From Streptomyces spongiicola (GTDB lineage: Bacteria; Actinomycetota; Actinomycetes; Streptomycetales; Streptomycetaceae), in the NCBI RefSeq assembly GCF_003122365.1, contig NZ_CP029254.1, forward strand, positions 3,110,501 through 3,174,500: a DNA stretch of 64,000 nucleotides. Direction: 5' to 3'. Both the position numbers and the translations under genes were made by a program. Within the stretch, counting starts at the first letter, position 1. The number at the start of each line of letters is the position of its first letter. A model generated the notes under the pieces. The model was not told the DNA's origin, did no database searches, and saw only the letters and a program-made list of their open reading frames with translations. Below are positions 50,001 through 56,276 of this stretch, piece after piece.

Positions 50001-51687
50001 CCGGCGGGTACTGGGCGTTGACCTGCGGCTTGGTGTTGGGCGCGTAGGTCAGCTCCAGGGACGGACGCCAGCCGGCGGTCGCGGAGTTGTCGGAGTGGAA
50101 CTTCTTCCAGTGCAGCCCGTCGCCGGTCGGCGCGGTGAGGGCGAGGCCGTGGTTGGAGCCGCCGGTCGCCACCCAGTCGAACCAGCCCGTGGACAGCGTC
50201 ACCGGCATCTTCACACCGACACCCGTACTGCCACCGGTGTTGGTGCAGGAGGATCCGGGCGCGACCGTCGCGGAGCCGATGGACGTGCTGTAGGCCGGGC
50301 CCGGGTAGCCGGTCACACCGGACGGGGTCCAGGACTGGGTCACCGGGTGGACGGAGAACGGGGTGGCGGTGCAGGTCGAGGACCACAGGGCCCAGACGTT
50401 CAGCTTGGCCGCGGAGACCTTCTGCCCGGCGAGCGTGGTGCTCAGCGAGGAGAACTGGAGGAACGAGTTCGCCTTGTTGGTGCCCGAGTCGTACGAGCCG
50501 ACCTTGATCTGGTTCTCGGTTGAGTGGTCACCGGGGATCGTGCTCTGGGTGTACGTCGAGTTGCTGGCGGTGATGGTGGGGTCGACGATGACCGGGTAGA
50601 CCCGGCTCGGGTCGTCCAGCCACTCCCGGTCGGCGGTCAGCCTCAGCGCGGGCCGACCGTCCACGGTGGTCAGCGCATAGGCGACGGCCCCGGAGCGGGC
50701 CGGGTCGCCGGAGCGCCGGTCGACGTCGGAGTCCTCCATGAACGCGTGCGGGATGGTGGCGGTCACCTCGCCGTCCGCGTCGGTGAACTCGACGTCGCCG
50801 TTGTCCGCGATGCGCGGCGTGAGGCCCGTGACGTCCAGCGGGAAGGTCCAGGAGTCGGCGGCGTCCCGGGAGTGCAGGACGATGTTCTCCTTGAAGCCCT
50901 CGGCGAGCGGCACGAGTTGCACGTCCGTGTCGGGCAGCACCCCGGCGTAGGTCACGGTGCCGTTGTCCGCCACGGAGGGCCGGACCTTCGCGGCGCCGCG
51001 CAGCGCGTACGCGAGGCTGCGGCCCTTGCCGAAGTCGATCGAGGCGAGCTGCTGGTCCGCGGCGTCGGCGGCGAACTCGATGCCGAGCGAGTTGGCGCGC
51101 TCCTGGAGCCTGCCTTCCTCGTTCTCGACCAGATCGGTGTCGATCGGCTCCCAACCGCCGTCAGCGCTGCGGAAGTTGGTGCGTCCGGCGTAGTGGCGGA
51201 CCGTGGTGGAACCGTCCGCGTTGACGTAGTAGTCCGAGGTCGCCGTGGACTTCCCGGCGTCGCGCTCGGAGGTGCCGGCGTCGAAGCTCTCCGCCGTGCC
51301 AGGGACCTTGCCGGTCGTGGCCGGCTCCACCTCGTCGACGGGCCGCTCGTACGGGTCGAGTTGGCCCTCGCCCTTCCCGGGCTCGCGACCGGCGTCGCCC
51401 TCCTCGCTGGTGGCCGCGGACGAGGCCGAGTGGCTCTTGCCCCGTGCGGTGCCGCCCTCCTGGTCGGGCGTGTCCAGCGGGGACCTGTTGGCCCACTCCC
51501 ACAGGCCGGACGTGGAGAACTCGGGCATGCTCAGCGCCGGCAGCGTGGCGCCGGTGGCCGCCGCCGTCTCGGTGGTGAGCATGAAAGAGAAGGAAACAAG
51601 AACGGATATGGCCGTTGCCCTCGTTCTGCGCCGGCCGGCAGGACCCGGCGGGAAGAGACGAGGGCTGCGGACCCAGCGAACGCGCAT
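41038..51687 (-). CDS. Giant secreted YD/Rhs polymorphic toxin with HINT and ART-like tip
   Basis: An intact 3549-residue protein. A signal peptide lies at residues 1-45 (twin Arg, then ISVLVSFSFMLTTETAAATG). A DNRLRE-type region lies near 365-530, and three LamG/concanavalin-like domains near 900-1130, 1185-1415 and 1930-2150. YD repeats fill about 680-900 and 1415-2900. The RHS core (NMAARWYSPQTGQFDSRDTV) lies near 2910-2990. A Lys/Arg-rich tract (2995-3130) and an Ala/Gly hydrophobic stretch (3130-3280) follow. The HINT domain runs 3284-3429, from Cys (CTPHSFTGLTGVLMANG) to VLVHN. The 120-residue tip (VIFHYSDQKGYEGIFGSGTI, HNVLFAGNPAYAGKGGFMIA) resembles HYD1-type ADP-ribosyltransferases. 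HINT self-cleavage would free the tip. The ATG at 51687 follows AAAAGG. Confidence 0.88.
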   Translation of the reverse strand: MRVRWVRSPRLFPPGPAGRRRTRATAISVLVSFSFMLTTETAAATGATLPALSMPEFSTSGLWEWANRSPLDTPDQEGGTARGKSHSASSAATSEEGDAGREPGKGEGQLDPYERPVDEVEPATTGKVPGTAESFDAGTSERDAGKSTATSDYYVNADGSTTVRHYAGRTNFRSADGGWEPIDTDLVENEEGRLQERANSLGIEFAADAADQQLASIDFGKGRSLAYALRGAAKVRPSVADNGTVTYAGVLPDTDVQLVPLAEGFKENIVLHSRDAADSWTFPLDVTGLTPRIADNGDVEFTDADGEVTATIPHAFMEDSDVDRRSGDPARSGAVAYALTTVDGRPALRLTADREWLDDPSRVYPVIVDPTITASNSTYTQSTIPGDHSTENQIKVGSYDSGTNKANSFLQFSSLSTTLAGQKVSAAKLNVWALWSSTCTATPFSVHPVTQSWTPSGVTGYPGPAYSTSIGSATVAPGSSCTNTGGSTGVGVKMPVTLSTGWFDWVATGGSNHGLALTAPTGDGLHWKKFHSDNSATAGWRPSLELTYAPNTKPQVNAQYPPENFQANTLQPELLVYASDADKWPNATLTYTFEVYDADSGSTTPVATSGNLSKGSWKIPSGKLKWSRNYAWYVGVSDGYEEVTYSSRFTTAVPQPPVTSGLAQNTDGHEFDPSDGNYTTEDTDAEVEVVGPSLEIDRSYNSLDPRIDGAFGAGWSTVVDMKATEVKDPAGTVTSVIITYPGGEQVAFGRNGDGTFVPPLGRYARLQTVTGGYALTDKDFTEYRFVQATAKAGTYALSTVKDFAGRTETFAYDANKRLTKITNDTSRRSLTLAWSQPAGATAWHVATVATDPSTAGDAGTAQTWSYGYSGDQLTKVCPPADWTRCTTYGYTTGNHYRTTVLDADPYAYWRLGETSGTAAKDAVDTNQGRYNGLYRNVTLGGSSVLAGSTQKTATFNGTTSYVEMPSAPGATPSYMSVSLWFRTTTAGGVLFYYGDKPLSDSDPVANTTKNTPAVYVGTDGKLRGCLAMSPGCMTTITSTATVTDGQWHNAVLTGAANTQTLYLDGVSQGSLSGTINDWEQPYVSLGAGVNTDGWPSMNPNDELGHYKGQMAEVAIYSEPLAPSVITAQYQAAKRAAGLLNEITTPGGKTRSSVVYGTTDDLVQQVTDGDGGTWKLNPPVVTGSSQVYRSAVMGSAPTGYWRLDDTLGAPQAANELHTGFGTYNTVTQGVAGPFGTGDATAAQFNGTSSYAEIPFDPWHGSGERAVELWFKTSSPGVILSDQSQPPTGATPSGSWNPLLYVGADGKLHGHWWSVSGSGSTAFGSTGTVNDNKWHHAVLSASGTTQTLYLDGVKQADYAGAAKDQSNKRTFIGAGFGKYWYQSPGDVSFFNGSIAEVAAYAHPLSEDQVEQHWSAYKASSGVAPVRTVTLTDPTDKTLKYVYDAEMGNRLLAATDTNGKRTTYGYDTAGFLHTVTDANGNRSITGHDVRGNTVSQTDCQDTAADRCATEYYTYYPDATTAFPPMDPRNDLLLTERDARSSGPTDNTYLTGYGYDTGGNLLSVTTPPVAGHPNGRKATTTYTTASTPAAEGGAAVAPAGLVDTVTTPGGRKTRNVYFANGDLAEVIDANGAAVAFAYDNLGRKTGQTETSDAHPGGLSTSFAYDKNDQVTTETSPPVTNRVTGAVHRARTTTVFDADGNVTSQTVDDLTGGDASRVTTLTYDAHNRVETRTDPGGDTTAFAYDVYGNKVRETDPAGNVNTYTFDAEGRPLTTSLLDYTGDPNNPSAPTTLVQESRAYDPAGRLASITDAMGWVTQYTYTDDGLSASVIRKDPANGKQFVEQSNEYDLAGNLVKQVSNDGRTVTTFEVDAADRTTGSVLDPTGANRTTRVSYDPDDNVVTETETDPATGDISTSDSTYDNLGNVTGTTVHDGTTAPVARYRLDETTGSSVADSSGANHTGTRGTGMHWDTDRGGSARLDGNANSWAHTDGPVVNTSGSFTVSTWVKLTSTASNYTAVGQDGDYHSGFLLGYVQSANKWAIRIPTSDDASGQLGTQLVYSTSAPVVGQWTHLTSVYDASTAKVSLYVNGALQGTDDVSAPWSANGDLQIGRVRYQGSYTGFWPGGIDDVQVYGEALTGSQVSAVHGGTLPAAGSSVRSTTWKLDQRGLPVSMTDAGGNTTDYGYDEAAQQTTVTEPVVNAEQNGGTPVAVRPVSMTGYNTFGEATEVSDPLGNVTVVAYDAEGQESSTRMPNYTPPGSSTPITATAWNEYNRLGQVTAEVDPLGNRTTYTYTQLGDLASVTEPGGGTTTYTYDTNGDQLSATRPNGARQESTYDYLGRPVTSTDVVRQPTQRAFTAINEYDAPGGELSRTVSPTGVTESYAYNAIGEAVEVTDGAGQKSTFTYDMDGRVLTATDPNGTGTRNTYDGYGQLVSTSDLDATGTTVRTMSAGYDRAGNPVSVTDFRGHTTTFEVDPTGLVTRAVQPVSATESITTTFGYDAAGNRTRFTDGRGNPFVTTYNSWGLPESLVEPSTPAHPDPADRTFTTVYDAGGRPKEARSPGGAVITNEYDVKGRLTRQVGAGAEVATADHTYDYDSDDRITAVAGVGEEKNTFAYDDRGLLLSTSGPSGASSFAWNGDGSMTSRTDASGTTAYGYDTAGRLKTVDDGVTGSTLTYAYDVNSKVTSIDYGGVGKSKRTFQYDALEQLTEDKLTSPSGAVLARINYTWDANGNETSKTTTGVAGASANAYTYDRANRLASWDNGTATEVYGYDASGNRTRVGGDTYTYDARNRLTSDGHNTYLYTARGTMSQITDEGGVSTAVKADAFNRVIGEGERTYTYDGLDRVLNAEDETGAELFTFRYSGAGNDVASDGVSTYSRDADGSLLGVKTGTSAVLALTDLHTDVIGQFTASGEALTGSTTYSPFGKVTASQGMIGQLGYQSGWTDPETAEVNMAARWYSPQTGQFDSRDTVANSPLPESVNANRYAYANQNPMTGVDPTGHWFDFVKKAVKKVTKKVKKTVKSAYHKTKKVVKKAAKVVRKAAKKIKRTVKKAVRKAYRTVRKTVRYVQDSVKKAKRYVKRTYKRVKRHVHKVVKHVKKQVRKVAKAVKHVAKKVVKAAKKVGRAVKKAAKATANFVKQHASTLASVAVGIAVFAGCTAITAGVGALGCAVLAGAAANGVGYMMSDGSKSVGGFLGAVAIGGATGALGGAAGGLAASAVGRLMAGVGGKVAQGAAAGAAGGAAEGAVGYGTSCAASEEGCSVSGAAKATAIGAAAGGVFGAAASKLGRKGCTPHSFTGLTGVLMANGMTKPISEVKVGDYVLTAEPGKKKKEKHRVKAVIVTKTDRDYVDVVVATKAGPKTIQTTKHHQFYEATRNSWTQAGDLKPGQRLQNGDGALTAIVEVKSYTAQRVTYDLSIEGLHTYHVLAGETPVLVHNSGGCPTAGSVDNLMKNLDDDVIFHYSDQKGYEGIFGSGTIRADSKGRAYVTQEMVSPSDIHNVLFAGNPAYAGKGGFMIAIRRREGVSLRVGEQPNELIHQGSLRFDRSDVLYAGPNPFG

Positions 51688-51816
51688 GGGCAGCCTTTTC
51701 TTAGACGAAGCCTACAAAAGCTCCGTGAGCCTGCCCCATCAGCGGACACCAGTTCTACTCAGGACCGGTGGCTTTGTTCGATCTTTACCATCCGCGGCGA
51801 ACGCGACGTTCGGCCC
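51688..51816. promoter_or_regulatory. Upstream region of the Rhs gene
   Basis: 129 bp between the Rhs start and the end of the next minus-strand gene. It is relatively AT-rich and must contain the Rhs promoter unless the gene is read through from the upstream pair. I cannot place -35/-10 elements with confidence. Confidence 0.35.
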
Positions 51817-52554
51817 TTATCCCTCAGCCGCCTTGACGGCCCGTCGGATCTCCTCGGCCACCGAATCGGCCACTCCCGTACCGGACTTCACGAGAACGAT
51901 GCCTCCGTCCCCGCCGACGTTCTCCGCGTCCGCGCCGGACGGGCCGGACGGGCCGGACGAACTGGACTGGCTGGACGGGCCGGACGGGCCGGACGGGCCG
52001 GACGGACTGGACTGGCTGGACGGACTGGAATGGTCGGACGGGCCGGACGCGCCGTCGACCGCGACGAACCGGATCCCCGGGTGCTGCGCGGCGCCGGACC
52101 GGACGGCGTCCACCTGCGCCTCGCCGACCGCGAGGACGACATCACACCGGCGCTGGACCAGGCTGTTGAGGAACGGGCGGGCGTTGTCCGCCGACTGCGG
52201 CCCCACGACCGGCACATAGCTCACCCGCACCCGGGTCTCCAGGGATGCCTCCTGCATCCCCTCCCACACCGGCGCGGCCGGGGTGCCCGCCGCTATGCCC
52301 TTCTCGCCCGTCAGCAGACAGGCGTCGAAGTCCTTGTACTGGCGGGCCCGGGGGTCGGGCGGGCCGTCCTGCCCACCGCCGACGAACAGCCAGACGGCCA
52401 CCAGCCCGAACACGATGACCCCGGCGCTCGCCGCGATCCAGCCCGCACGGCCGCGCAGGGCTCCGGCCGCCGCCGAGAGCACCCGGCCCAGGCGCACCCG
52501 GCGCCGCGTGGCGCCCTGGCCTCCCTGGCGGCGCCATGTCCGACGGGTCTTCAC
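51817..52554 (-). CDS. Membrane-anchored BMP/periplasmic-binding-like protein
   Basis: A 245-residue protein with a basic N-terminus, one membrane helix (GWIAASAGVIVFGLVAVWLF, about residues 38-58) and an extracellular part resembling one lobe of a BMP-type substrate-binding protein: DFDACLLTGEKGIAAGTPAA, PVWEGMQEASLETRVRVSYV, RRCDVVLAVGEAQVDAV, HPGIRFVAVDG. A Ser/Gly/Pro-rich repeat (about 170-210, coded by 9-bp GGACGGGCC-like units) interrupts the C-terminal region before GGIVLVKSGTGVADSVAEEI. The family is normally a two-lobed receptor of about 340 residues, so this is a shortened, anchored form. Its start overlaps the preceding gene by four bases. Confidence 0.65.
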   Translation of the reverse strand: MKTRRTWRRQGGQGATRRRVRLGRVLSAAAGALRGRAGWIAASAGVIVFGLVAVWLFVGGGQDGPPDPRARQYKDFDACLLTGEKGIAAGTPAAPVWEGMQEASLETRVRVSYVPVVGPQSADNARPFLNSLVQRRCDVVLAVGEAQVDAVRSGAAQHPGIRFVAVDGASGPSDHSSPSSQSSPSGPSGPSGPSSQSSSSGPSGPSGADAENVGGDGGIVLVKSGTGVADSVAEEIRRAVKAAEG

Positions 52555-53084
52555 GCGCGATCACCCGCCGGAGCCGAGAAGGAACTTGAAGCGGAGGCGG
52601 GACCGGGGCCGGGAGCGGGACCGGGGCCGGGAGCCGAGACGGAACATGAAGCGCAGGCAGAAGCGGAGGCAGAAGAAGAGGCAGAAGAAGAGGTCGGCGC
52701 CGGAGCCCAAGCGGGGGCCGAAGCCTCGGACACGGTGTCGAGCGGCGCCGCGGACGGCCGCCGACGGACCAGGAGGACATGCAGTGCCGCCCCGACCGTG
52801 ACGAGGGTGACCAGTGCGACGTCGAGCCCGAACTGCGCTCCGTGCGTCTCCACCGGAGTGAGCAGCGCCTGGAACCACCAACCGACCGTCGCGGCCGTGA
52901 AGAGCAGCGCGGTCAGCCAGTCGGACCGCGCGCCACGGCGCCAGGCGACCACGAGCGACGGCAGCGCGCCCAGCATGCCGAGGCTCGCCAGCGGCACGGT
53001 CGCCAGCCCCATTCGGGGCAGCAGCCCGGGCGCGGCTCCTCTCTTCGGACGAGCCGCACTCGCGGCGGCGACATCGTGCTTCAC
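52551..53084 (-). CDS. Integral membrane protein with Ser/Ala/Pro tail
   Basis: A 177-residue protein with three or four hydrophobic segments (LATVPLASLGMLGALPSLVV, WLTALLFTAATVGWWFQALL, FGLDVALVTLVTVGAALHVL) and a C-terminal low-complexity tail of Ser, Ala, Pro and Gly (about residues 115-177). It resembles uncharacterised Streptomyces membrane proteins. The GTG at 53082-53084 follows GAGAGG. The stop overlaps the start of the BMP-like gene (ATGA), so the two are coupled and probably act together at the membrane. Confidence 0.65.
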   Translation of the reverse strand: MKHDVAAASAARPKRGAAPGLLPRMGLATVPLASLGMLGALPSLVVAWRRGARSDWLTALLFTAATVGWWFQALLTPVETHGAQFGLDVALVTLVTVGAALHVLLVRRRPSAAPLDTVSEASAPAWAPAPTSSSASSSASASACASCSVSAPGPGPAPGPGPASASSSFSAPAGDRA

Positions 53085-53132
53085 GGTCAGTACCTCTCGG
53101 GGCGTACACACCAGGATCATCTGTGCGGGCAT

Positions 53133-53553
53133 GGGTCAGGCCGCCGTACGGTACCTCCCGGACCGGACGTCGTCAGCGCCGGGGCCCGAGTCGTGATCCG
53201 CCCGAAGCGGGGCCTGCCGCTCCAACGCCCGCCGCGCGGCGGGCCGAAGGGCTTCTCCCGGGGCCGAGGGATCGGCCGGGCGGGCAGCGGTCGTCACACC
53301 GGACTTCGTCGGCGGTGCCGGCCGGGCGTCGGGGCGGAACGGGTGCTCCGGCCCGCCGCGAAGACGAACCGGCGTGGAGACGAACCGGCGTGGAGACGAA
53401 CCGGCGTGGGGACGGAACGGCGTCGGGGCGGAACGGGTGCTCCGGCCCGCCGCGAAGACGAAGGCCGTCGCCACGACGTGGTCGCGGACGTCGCCCCGGA
53501 GCGCGTCCTCGCCCCGTTCACCGTGTCCGGCAGGCGCCGTGCGCGGTCCGGGA
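53133..53553. repeat. Gene-free region with a 43-bp direct repeat
   Basis: A 43-bp sequence beginning GCGTCGGGGCGGAACGGGTG occurs at 53326-53368 and again at 53420-53462. Between them are three GGAGACGAACCGGCGT-like units. Frames through the region are Arg/Pro/Thr-rich and not convincing. Confidence 0.75.
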
Positions 53554-54243
53554 CTATCCATCCACCGCCTCGCGCCACTCGCGCACCGCCGCCGTGTCCA
53601 CCGGCGCCCCCCATCCGCCGGGCCGCGCCGCGCCGCCGATGTGGAACGCGTCCAGACCGGCCGCGCGGAGGGCCGGCAGGTGGCCGAGGCGAAGGCCGCC
53701 GCCGACCATCAGCCGCGGCTCGTATCCGGGTTCGTCACCTCGTGCCGCCTCTGCCAGCAGCACCGCCAGGCCGTCGTCGACGCCCGAGGCGCTGCCCGCG
53801 GTGAGGTAGGCGTCCAGACCGGGCAGGTCGGCGAGCCGCTTGCGCAGGGACTCGCGGTCGGCGGCGCGGTCGATGGCCCGGTGGAACGTCCACCGGCAGC
53901 CCTCGATCTCGGCGACCAGCCGTTCGACCGCCACGAGGTCGGGGTCCCCGTGCGTGTCGAGGAAGCCGAGCACGAACTCGTCCGCGCCCTCCGCCCGCAG
54001 CCCGCCCGCCACCCCGGCGAGCATGTCGACGTCACCCGCCCCGAAACCGTCCGCGAGCCGGAGCATCACCCGCACAGGGATGTCCACCGCCGCGCGGACG
54101 CGGCCGAAGGTCTCCCGGGACGGGCTGAGCCCGTCCCGCGCCATGTCGCTGACCAGCTCCAGTCGGTCCGCTCCCCCGGCCCGTGCGGCGGCCGCGTCCC
54201 GCGCGCCGAGGGCGATCACCTCCAGGAGTGCACGCTTGCTCAC
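53554..54243 (-). CDS. cutC: Copper homeostasis protein CutC
   Basis: A 229-residue TIM-barrel protein of the CutC family, cytoplasmic and named for copper tolerance; its biochemical reaction is not firmly known. Typical segments are LEVIALGARDAAAARAGGAD, RLELVSDMARDGLSPS, VRVMLRLADGFGAGDVDML, FVLGFLDTHGDPD, WTFHRAIDRAADR, YLTAGSASGVDDGL and LMVGGGLRLGHL. The length is slightly short of the usual 240-250. The GTG at 54241-54243 has GGAGG eight bases upstream. The 250-bp gap to the next gene is GC-rich with CGCATCCGCC repeats and no gene. Confidence 0.92.
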   Translation of the reverse strand: MSKRALLEVIALGARDAAAARAGGADRLELVSDMARDGLSPSRETFGRVRAAVDIPVRVMLRLADGFGAGDVDMLAGVAGGLRAEGADEFVLGFLDTHGDPDLVAVERLVAEIEGCRWTFHRAIDRAADRESLRKRLADLPGLDAYLTAGSASGVDDGLAVLLAEAARGDEPGYEPRLMVGGGLRLGHLPALRAAGLDAFHIGGAARPGGWGAPVDTAAVREWREAVDG

Positions 54244-54493
54244 GGCTCATCCTCCGCCAGTAGACGCCACGACAGGTCTAGTCCAATATCGGAGTCAGCC
54301 TAGTCCGCGCCCACCCGCCCCGCACCACCCGGACACCCGTCCCGCCCCACCCGGCACCCGCCCGCATCCGCCCGCATCCGCCCCGGCCGCATACCGGCCC
54401 CTCGCACCCGTAGCGGCTCCCGCGCGCACCGCCGACCGGTGCGCGCCCGCTCGGCGGACGCGCACCGGCGCCGTTCGTACGGCCGCCCGGGGC

Positions 54494-54868
54494 TCAACCA
54501 CCCAGACTGCCGCTCCCGAAGGCCCCTCCGCTGCGGCTGCCGTGCTTCGGCCGGGCCTCGGGCCCCTTGCCGGTGGTGTGCGACGTGTGGGTCTTCAGGT
54601 TGTAGGGCAGCAGCCGGCTGCCGTCGTCGGGGAAGGCGTCGTCGTCCGCCTCCCTGACCTCCTCGATGTGCTCCCGGTGGTCGGCCGGCTTCGGCTGCTC
54701 ATCGGGGCTCGGGACACGCAGCCGGGCCCTCCGCCGCCCGTCCCACCACATCGCGCCGCCCAGCAGGACGATGAGAACGACCCCGAAGGTGAGCGGACCG
54801 ATCGCGGCCAGGATCTGGGCCGCAAGCTCCGTCGTCGGCACGTTCGAGGCTGTGACCGCTGCGTTCAT
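54494..54868 (-). CDS. DUF6479 family membrane protein
   Basis: A 124-residue protein with one hydrophobic helix (LAAIGPLTFGVVLIVLLGGA MWW, about residues 18-41). A basic stretch DGRRRARLRVPSPDEQPKP and a hydrophilic tail follow (HREHIEEVREADDDAFPDDG, SRLLPYNLKTHTSHT). This pattern is the DUF6479 family of Streptomyces as I know it; no function is known. The ATG at 54866-54868 is chosen because GGAGG stands eight bases upstream. It is divergent from the HD-domain gene. Confidence 0.75.
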   Translation of the reverse strand: MNAAVTASNVPTTELAAQILAAIGPLTFGVVLIVLLGGAMWWDGRRRARLRVPSPDEQPKPADHREHIEEVREADDDAFPDDGSRLLPYNLKTHTSHTTGKGPEARPKHGSRSGGAFGSGSLGG

Positions 54869-55176
54869 GGTGTCCGCCTCCGCGCATGAGGGTGAGACGC
54901 AGGCGCTATCCATTATCGCCCCGTACGGCCGTTATGCCAGCACGCCCGGCGACCGCCGTGCCGGCAAGGCCCGGCGACCGTGCCCGACCGGCACGGGACG
55001 ATGCGGAGCGGCCCCGGAGACCAAGGGCGGGGGAAGGCCGACCGTCGGCGGCTCCGCGCGGCCGCGGGAAGGCCGTCGCCGCCGAGACGGTCATCCCCTC
55101 CGATCCGAACGGCTCCCGCCACCGGGACCACCGCCCCGGGAGACGCCCGGTCTCCGACCGGCTGGACAATGTGCCC

Positions 55177-55851
55177 ATGCCCGCGCTTCCGCAGCACCCC
55201 GCCCACGACGACCTCCGCCGGCGCTGGGCCGCCACCGTGACCGCGGCCACCGGCCGCGCTCCGGACGCCCCGACCCCCGGTCCGGACCGGTACGCCGACG
55301 AACTGCTCCGCCGCTGGGCCGAGCCGCGACGGCGCTACCACACCACGGACCACCTGGTCGCGGTCCTGGACCGCGTGGACACGCTCGCCGGGTACGCGGA
55401 CGACGTCCACCTCGTACGCCTGGCGGCCTGGTTCCACGACGCGGTGTACCTGCCCGAGCGCTCCACCAACGAGGAGCGCAGTGCCCGTCTCGCCGAGCGC
55501 GCCCTGACCGAGCTGGGCCTCGACCGGGCGCGCACCGACGAGGTGTCCCGGCTGGTGCTCCTCACCCGGACCCACACGGCCGGGGACGACGACGCCAACG
55601 GCATGGTCCTCTGCGACGCCGACCTGGCGATCCTCGCTTCGCCGCCGGACGCGTACGAGAGCTACGCCGCGGCCGTGCGCGAGGAGTACGGCTTCGTCCC
55701 GGACGACGTCTACCGCACGGGCAGGGCCGAGGTCCTGCGCCGTCTCCTCGCCCAGCCGAGACTGTTCCGCACTCCGTACGGGCAGCGCCGGTGGGAGGAC
55801 GTGGCGCGGCGCAACATGGCGGGGGAACTGGAGCGGCTCCGGGCGTCCTGA
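55177..55851 (+). CDS. HD-domain metal-dependent phosphohydrolase
   Basis: A 224-residue predicted HD hydrolase. RRRYHTTDHLVAVLDRV provides the first His, LAAWFHDAVYLPERSTNEER the His-Asp pair and VLCDADLAILASPPDAYESY the distal Asp, so the metal-binding set is complete. The substrate is unknown; relatives are described only as HD-domain proteins, probably acting on nucleotides. The ATG at 55177 (MPALPQHPAHDDL) is preferred; a GTG two codons earlier is possible. The frame upstream of it crosses low-complexity sequence. Confidence 0.8.
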   Translation: MPALPQHPAHDDLRRRWAATVTAATGRAPDAPTPGPDRYADELLRRWAEPRRRYHTTDHLVAVLDRVDTLAGYADDVHLVRLAAWFHDAVYLPERSTNEERSARLAERALTELGLDRARTDEVSRLVLLTRTHTAGDDDANGMVLCDADLAILASPPDAYESYAAAVREEYGFVPDDVYRTGRAEVLRRLLAQPRLFRTPYGQRRWEDVARRNMAGELERLRAS

Positions 55852-56237
55852 GCCCACCGCACGGCGGGCCGCGAACGACCGCCACGGCGGAGGCGAACCA
55901 CCGGCCCGCTGCGCACCACGCCCGCACCCGCGCCCGCGCCGGATCCGCGGTCTCGCGCGCTCCTCGCGCTCCGGGCTCCGGGCTCCGGGCTCCGGGCTCC
56001 GGTTACCGCGCACCACGGTCCCGCCCGCGAGGTGCCCGCGAGGTGCCCGCGAGGTGCCTGCTACCGCGCACCGTCCCGCCCGCAAGGCGCCGGCAGCCAT
56101 GGGACCCCGGCGGGCAGCGGGCGACGAGCAGCGTGCGATGCACGACGGGCGACGGGACCGGCGTCGCCCGCACCGTGCGCGCCGCCATGCGGGTGATGAC
56201 GGCGCCGGGAATGACAGGCACCGTCCGGTCGTTGGGC
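55852..56237. repeat. Intergenic tandem repeats upstream of the exporter
   Basis: About 385 bp without a gene. It contains a GGGCTCC array (GCTCCGGGCTCCGGGCTCCG, 55971-56002) and three GCGAGGTGCCC units (56028-56057), plus two diverged copies of TACCGCGCACC-containing sequence (56003 and 56061). Confidence 0.65.
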
Positions 56238-56276
56238 ATGGTCATGCCCGCAGTCGGCGCCGCCCCGCGCTCCCGT

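Noticed and set aside
43006-50523. A 2505-codon open frame on the plus strand opposite the Rhs gene
   Set aside because: It is the antisense of a high-GC coding sequence; the product is Arg/Val/Gly-rich without domains, while the minus strand encodes clear Rhs, HINT and LamG sequence.
53136-53561. Minus-strand 141-residue open frame
   Set aside because: It is composed of direct repeats, Arg/Pro-rich, with no recognisable start signal or relatives that I know.
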